Shown here: positions 7,886 to 10,262 of the stretch, one piece after another
How the letters are laid out: each line of letters opens with the position of its first letter
Numbering within the stretch: the first letter of the stretch is position 1
Assembly (NCBI GenBank): GCA_035591015.1
Contig: JAXIUW010229619.1
Coordinates: 1-10,262 of the forward strand
Length of the DNA stretch: 10,262 nucleotides
Origin: Cephalothrix simula
Taxonomy: Eukaryota; Nemertea; Palaeonemertea; Archinemertea; Cephalotrichidae
Direction: 5' to 3'
Made by a program: the position numbers and the translations under genes
Notes under the pieces: model-generated
The model's input: the letters and a program-made list of their open reading frames with translations, nothing else
What the model was told of the DNA's origin: nothing
The model's database searches: none

Positions 7886-8253
7886 CAGGGTGGCCACTCA
7901 CCTGGAAAACCTGGAAATCAGGGAAAAGTCAGGGAATTTCAATTTAGGCTTTAAAAATAAAAGTCATGGAAAAGTTAGGAAATTTCATAAAAATGACAAA
8001 GTCATGGAATTTTTATTCTTCCAGGGCTTCCGCATGAAAATTTCAAATTTGTCGCTTTACGCATAAAAATTCTGCTGTTATGCAATTTACGCATAAAATA
8101 TTTTGCGTTATCATGAAATTATGCCGCTAATGAATTTTTCCAAATTTGTTTCTCACGCATTCCCTTAAAAAGGCCAGGGAACATTTTATGAAGAGTCCTG
8201 TAAATCAGGGAAAAGTCAGTGAAAATGAAAATCATGAAACAGTGGACACCCTG
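7886..8253. mobile_element. Non-autonomous DNA transposon, hAT-like termini, 368 bp
   Basis: The ends CAGGGTGGCCAC (7886-7897) and GTGGACACCCTG (8242-8253) are 12-bp inverted repeats with one mismatch, starting CAGGG as many hAT elements do. Just inside each end sits AAATCAGGGAAAAGTCAG (7915-7932 and 8202-8219), in direct rather than inverted orientation. A 13-bp word TTTACGCATAAAA is repeated at 8056 and 8086. The interior is AT-rich with no transposase frame. Repeats with CTGGAAA...TCAGGGAAAAGTCAGG edges are familiar in many animal genomes. An 8-bp target-site duplication, expected for hAT, is not evident (flanks CAAGATTA and GTTTAGCC), so the superfamily is tentative. Confidence 0.7.
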
Positions 8254-8365
8254 GTTTAGCCCTTCGCCACCCACTTGTGACATTCCATTCCCTCTCTCGG
8301 ATAAATTCGAGGGAGCTTTCCCTCCTCCCGGAAATGGGGAAGTGAATGAAACGCTCGCCTCGCCT

Positions 8366-8456
8366 TCTCCTAGACTGGAAATCCATCCTAATTTCATCGG
8401 ATTAGTAATTTCTCAATCTGGTTACAGAAATTGGGGTTGGTTTCCAGTCTAGGAGA
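8366..8456. repeat. Inverted repeat with 30-bp arms and 31-nt loop
   Basis: The left arm (8366-8395) starts TCTCCTAGACTGGAAA and the right arm (8427-8456) ends TTTCCAGTCTAGGAGA. These outer 16 bp pair perfectly, and inner positions pair less well up to AATTTC/GAAATT. The structure lies about 110 bp from the hAT-like element but its arms are unrelated to that element's termini. It is probably a separate fold-back repeat. Confidence 0.75.
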
Positions 8457-8655
8457 AAGTATCTGCTAAAATCTCGTCGAGGAGGTATAAAACACAATCC
8501 GCCAGATAATGCCCTTTTTCTGGTTATAATTTGTTAATTTAAATGGTTCAAAAGAACACACCAAAGCAAGAAACAAAATGGTGCATAACATAATTCAAAA
8601 GAAGCCATATTGGTAATTTCATGCGACACAGACGCCATCTTGTTTTCCGATCTCT

Positions 8656-8690
8656 CTACCTTATCCTAGGTCTGAAGTAGGATGAGGTAG
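8656..8690. repeat. Hairpin, 13-bp arms, 9-nt loop
   Basis: CTACCTTATCCTA (8656-8668) faces TAGGATGAGGTAG (8678-8690) with one G/T wobble. It is followed by the palindrome CCCTCGAGGG and by a second TAGGATGAG word about 8732. The stretch 8630-8780 is richer in CpG than the rest of the intron. Confidence 0.6.
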
Positions 8691-9133
8691 GAGGACCCTC
8701 GAGGGACCCCTGTGACGTATTTCCGGTGGTAGGATGAGCAATGGAATGTATTTTTCGGACATTCGAGACGATCCGAGAGAACCAATGGAATGCAACCACT
8801 AGTTAAAACGAAACAATGGTATTTAACTTTTTTCATACCCCTTTATATTTAGAGCTACTACCGGTATTTCTCTGGGTGGGCGGAAAATAAATATATGTCC
8901 GCCCCTTCAAGATATTGTGGCATATTTTAAATTGAGAGTCCTTTACCAAATTGAAGTGTTTGTTATTTTTCTTATAAAAGGTCGTTCCTAGGTCTTCCGT
9001 GTAATGAGCAATTGAATAAAATCATATTCCTTAACCATATTCTTTTCATGGTTTTGAGGCAGGTTTGGTAGGATAATCACTATATTATCAATCAATAAAA
9101 TTGGTTAATTGATTAATTTTCTGTCTATTTTAG

Positions 9134-9219
9134 GTTGCTCGTTACCCACATAAAGATTTCCGTGAGTTAATGTGGGATCTGGTCGATTGTACACAATTCA
9201 ATGAGCTGGAAAAAGCAAG
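9134..9219 (+). CDS. Coding exon 2 (residues 47-74 plus two bases) of the KY/hillarin-like protein
   Basis: An 86-nt exon sits between a good acceptor (CTATTTTAG at 9133) and a GTAAAT donor at 9220. It continues the exon 1 frame for 28 codons and ends in phase 2 after AG, so the next codon is Arg or Ser; Arg is expected from the family pattern. The peptide begins VARYPHKDFRELMWDLVD and ends NELEKA plus the split codon. It fits the helix preceding the transglutaminase-like fold: E-L-x-x-D-L, then a short gap, then E-L-E-K-A-R, which in family members leads into an aromatic I-F-R-W or I-W-x-W strand. The open frame would meet a stop immediately if the donor were ignored (AGG TAA), which supports splicing here. 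No third exon with the expected continuation was seen in the remaining 1 kb. Confidence is high that this is an exon and moderate for the family. Confidence 0.78.
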
Positions 9220-10262
9220 GTAAATATTGTTCCATTGAAAACCTTTCCCTAGAAATATCAAAAACAGAAAATAAATGCCTCTTAGAAAAACACAACTCCC
9301 ACAATATTCACATACCTGACGAAGTTAATGATAAAACGAAAATTGTATAAATCTGGCTGCAGTCATTGGTGTTTGGCAATTCCCCCTCCCCCCTGAGTCT
9401 CATACATGGGCAACTTCGACGTCATCCTTGGCCAAGAGGTTTGATGTTGTCTATCCGCCTTTAATTCATCAAACTTGTTTGATGAGGTCAGCGGTGAATG
9501 AGTGAACTAAGCTTGGATAGTCAGATAGTTTCTCATCCAGCCCGTTGGCCAAGGATGCTTCGACGTGACATCGTTGGATATCGCCAGGGCATCGCTATTA
9601 TGACGTCATATTTTTTTCTGTCTTAATTTATCTAGGAAATAAATGCTATTATGACGTCATTTTCTTAAGTGTTCAAGAGAGACTGGAGTTGATGACGATG
9701 TCCCCGCGACATGGCGGCGATCTCGCAAAATCACCGAACTCACAGATAGAGGAACGATGTCACCGTGACCGTGACATCGCTGCGATATCGCTGGGACATC
9801 GTGAAATCAAAAGTAAGATCACACTTGAATGTACATATCTTTCCTATAGAAACAATGACGATGTCCTGCGGCGATATCGCATAATCACCATCGAAGTTGG
9901 CCATATCTTCTGAGTGTAGGACGGACCTAGACATGGGTTTCATGACAGACAAAGGAGCCCATTGCAAGCCGATATGCACAGCCCTCTGTTTTAAAGCTCC
10001 CTATTTTCAGAGAATTGTTTGCCGCTAGGGGTGCCAGTATAGTACTCAAGTCTACCACCGTCAAAATCGATCGAAATAAAACCTACCAATATAACGGCAA
10101 TTAAAGTACATATAGACCTTCCATGAGGTATCTTTTAACTGTATACGAGTATAAAAGGACTTAGTGACCGCTAGGGCTAAGTCACCGCACAATGATCCAT
10201 TTAATACTAAAAATTTGGACAAAGGCAAAAAATCAAACTACGAATATTGATGTAAGACTTGC
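9220..10262 (+). other. Intron 2, 5' part (phase 2, continues past window end)
   Basis: Starts GTAAATATT, almost identical to the start of intron 1. Over 1 kb it holds a fold-back repeat cluster (9406-9904) and a small hairpin with GACTTAG/CTAAGTC arms (10158-10164 and 10177-10183). The last 350 bases show no exon-like frame beginning with the residue expected after the split Arg codon, so the downstream exon lies beyond the window. Confidence 0.65.
9406..9904. repeat. Composite fold-back repeat cluster, about 500 bp
   Basis: The outer ends ATGGGCAACTTCGA (9406-9419) and TCGAAGTTGGCCAT (9891-9904) are inverted with one mismatch. Nested inside are CATCCTTGGCCAA/TTGGCCAAGGATG (9423-9435, 9545-9557), CATCAAAC/GTTTGATG (9467-9474, 9477-9484) and CGATGTCAC/GTGACATCG (9755-9763, 9771-9779). 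There is also a direct pair of GCTATTATGACGTCAT (9594-9609 and 9645-9660). Words of the type GACGATGTCC, GCGATATCGC and AATCACC recur between 9690 and 9890. The two overlapping 74- and 79-codon frames here are repeat translation. It is most likely a fold-back element with internal duplications. Confidence 0.7.

Larger units (their letters stand above)
5187..9133 (+). other. Intron 1 (phase 0, 3947 bp)
   Basis: Begins GTAAATATT after the ATG codon for residue 46 and ends with TTTTCTGTCTATTTTAG before exon 2. It is AT-rich and carries no convincing coding exon on either strand. It does hold several inverted-repeat elements (5742-5977, 6837-6957, 7886-8253, 8366-8456, 8656-8690), annotated separately, and a diverged direct repeat (5259-5290 and 5535-5566). 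Stretches 5978-6836, 6958-7885 and 8691-9133 show nothing I can assign beyond low-complexity AT-rich DNA, a 12-nt C run (7272-7283) and small palindromes. Confidence 0.75.

Overview
The window looks like non-coding-rich genomic DNA from an animal, most probably an invertebrate. It is AT-rich, has no bacterial-style gene packing, holds short exons with canonical GT/AG splice sites and long introns, and is full of short inverted-repeat elements of the MITE or fold-back type. The species cannot be fixed from the sequence. Repeat words such as the 'CTGGAAA...TCAGGGAAAAGTCAGG' type occur in many marine invertebrates, but that is only a weak hint.

One protein-coding gene is supported, on the + strand. 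A splice acceptor ends at 5026 and is followed by a 22-nt 5' UTR remnant with an in-frame stop. The start codon is at 5049, and coding exon 1 (5049-5186, 46 codons) ends at a GT donor. A 3.95-kb phase-0 intron follows. Coding exon 2 (9134-9219) ends in phase 2, and the next intron runs off the window. The 74 visible residues resemble the segment just before the transglutaminase-like core of the kyphoscoliosis peptidase (KY)/hillarin family: a pattern F-x-x-L-D-x-x-A, then E-L-x-x-D-L, then E-L-E-K-A-R. The catalytic domain lies beyond the window.

Region by region: 1-1210 is AT-rich DNA with 'TCCCGAT'-type boxes on both sides of an inserted repeat (517-955) built of CACCCAATTTATCTGAC-like units. 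1211-2126 shows nothing codable. 2127-2774 is a 648-bp long-arm inverted repeat. 2775-3978 shows nothing recognisable. 3979-4234 is a second, inverted copy of the 517-955 repeat, and a 71-bp tandem duplication (4235-4373) directly abuts it. 4690-4786 is a near-complete 97-nt hairpin, followed by a smaller one (4796-4843). Intron 1 of the gene (5187-9133) holds at least five further inverted-repeat structures, including a 368-bp hAT-like non-autonomous element at 7886-8253. Intron 2 starts with a roughly 500-bp fold-back cluster (9406-9904) containing repeated TGACGTCA palindromes and GATGTC/GACATC arms.

No rRNA, tRNA, CRISPR array, prokaryotic operon or intact transposase was found. The notable content is structural: a dense field of at least six different inverted-repeat families, mostly within or just upstream of one gene. 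I see no complete novel protein system.
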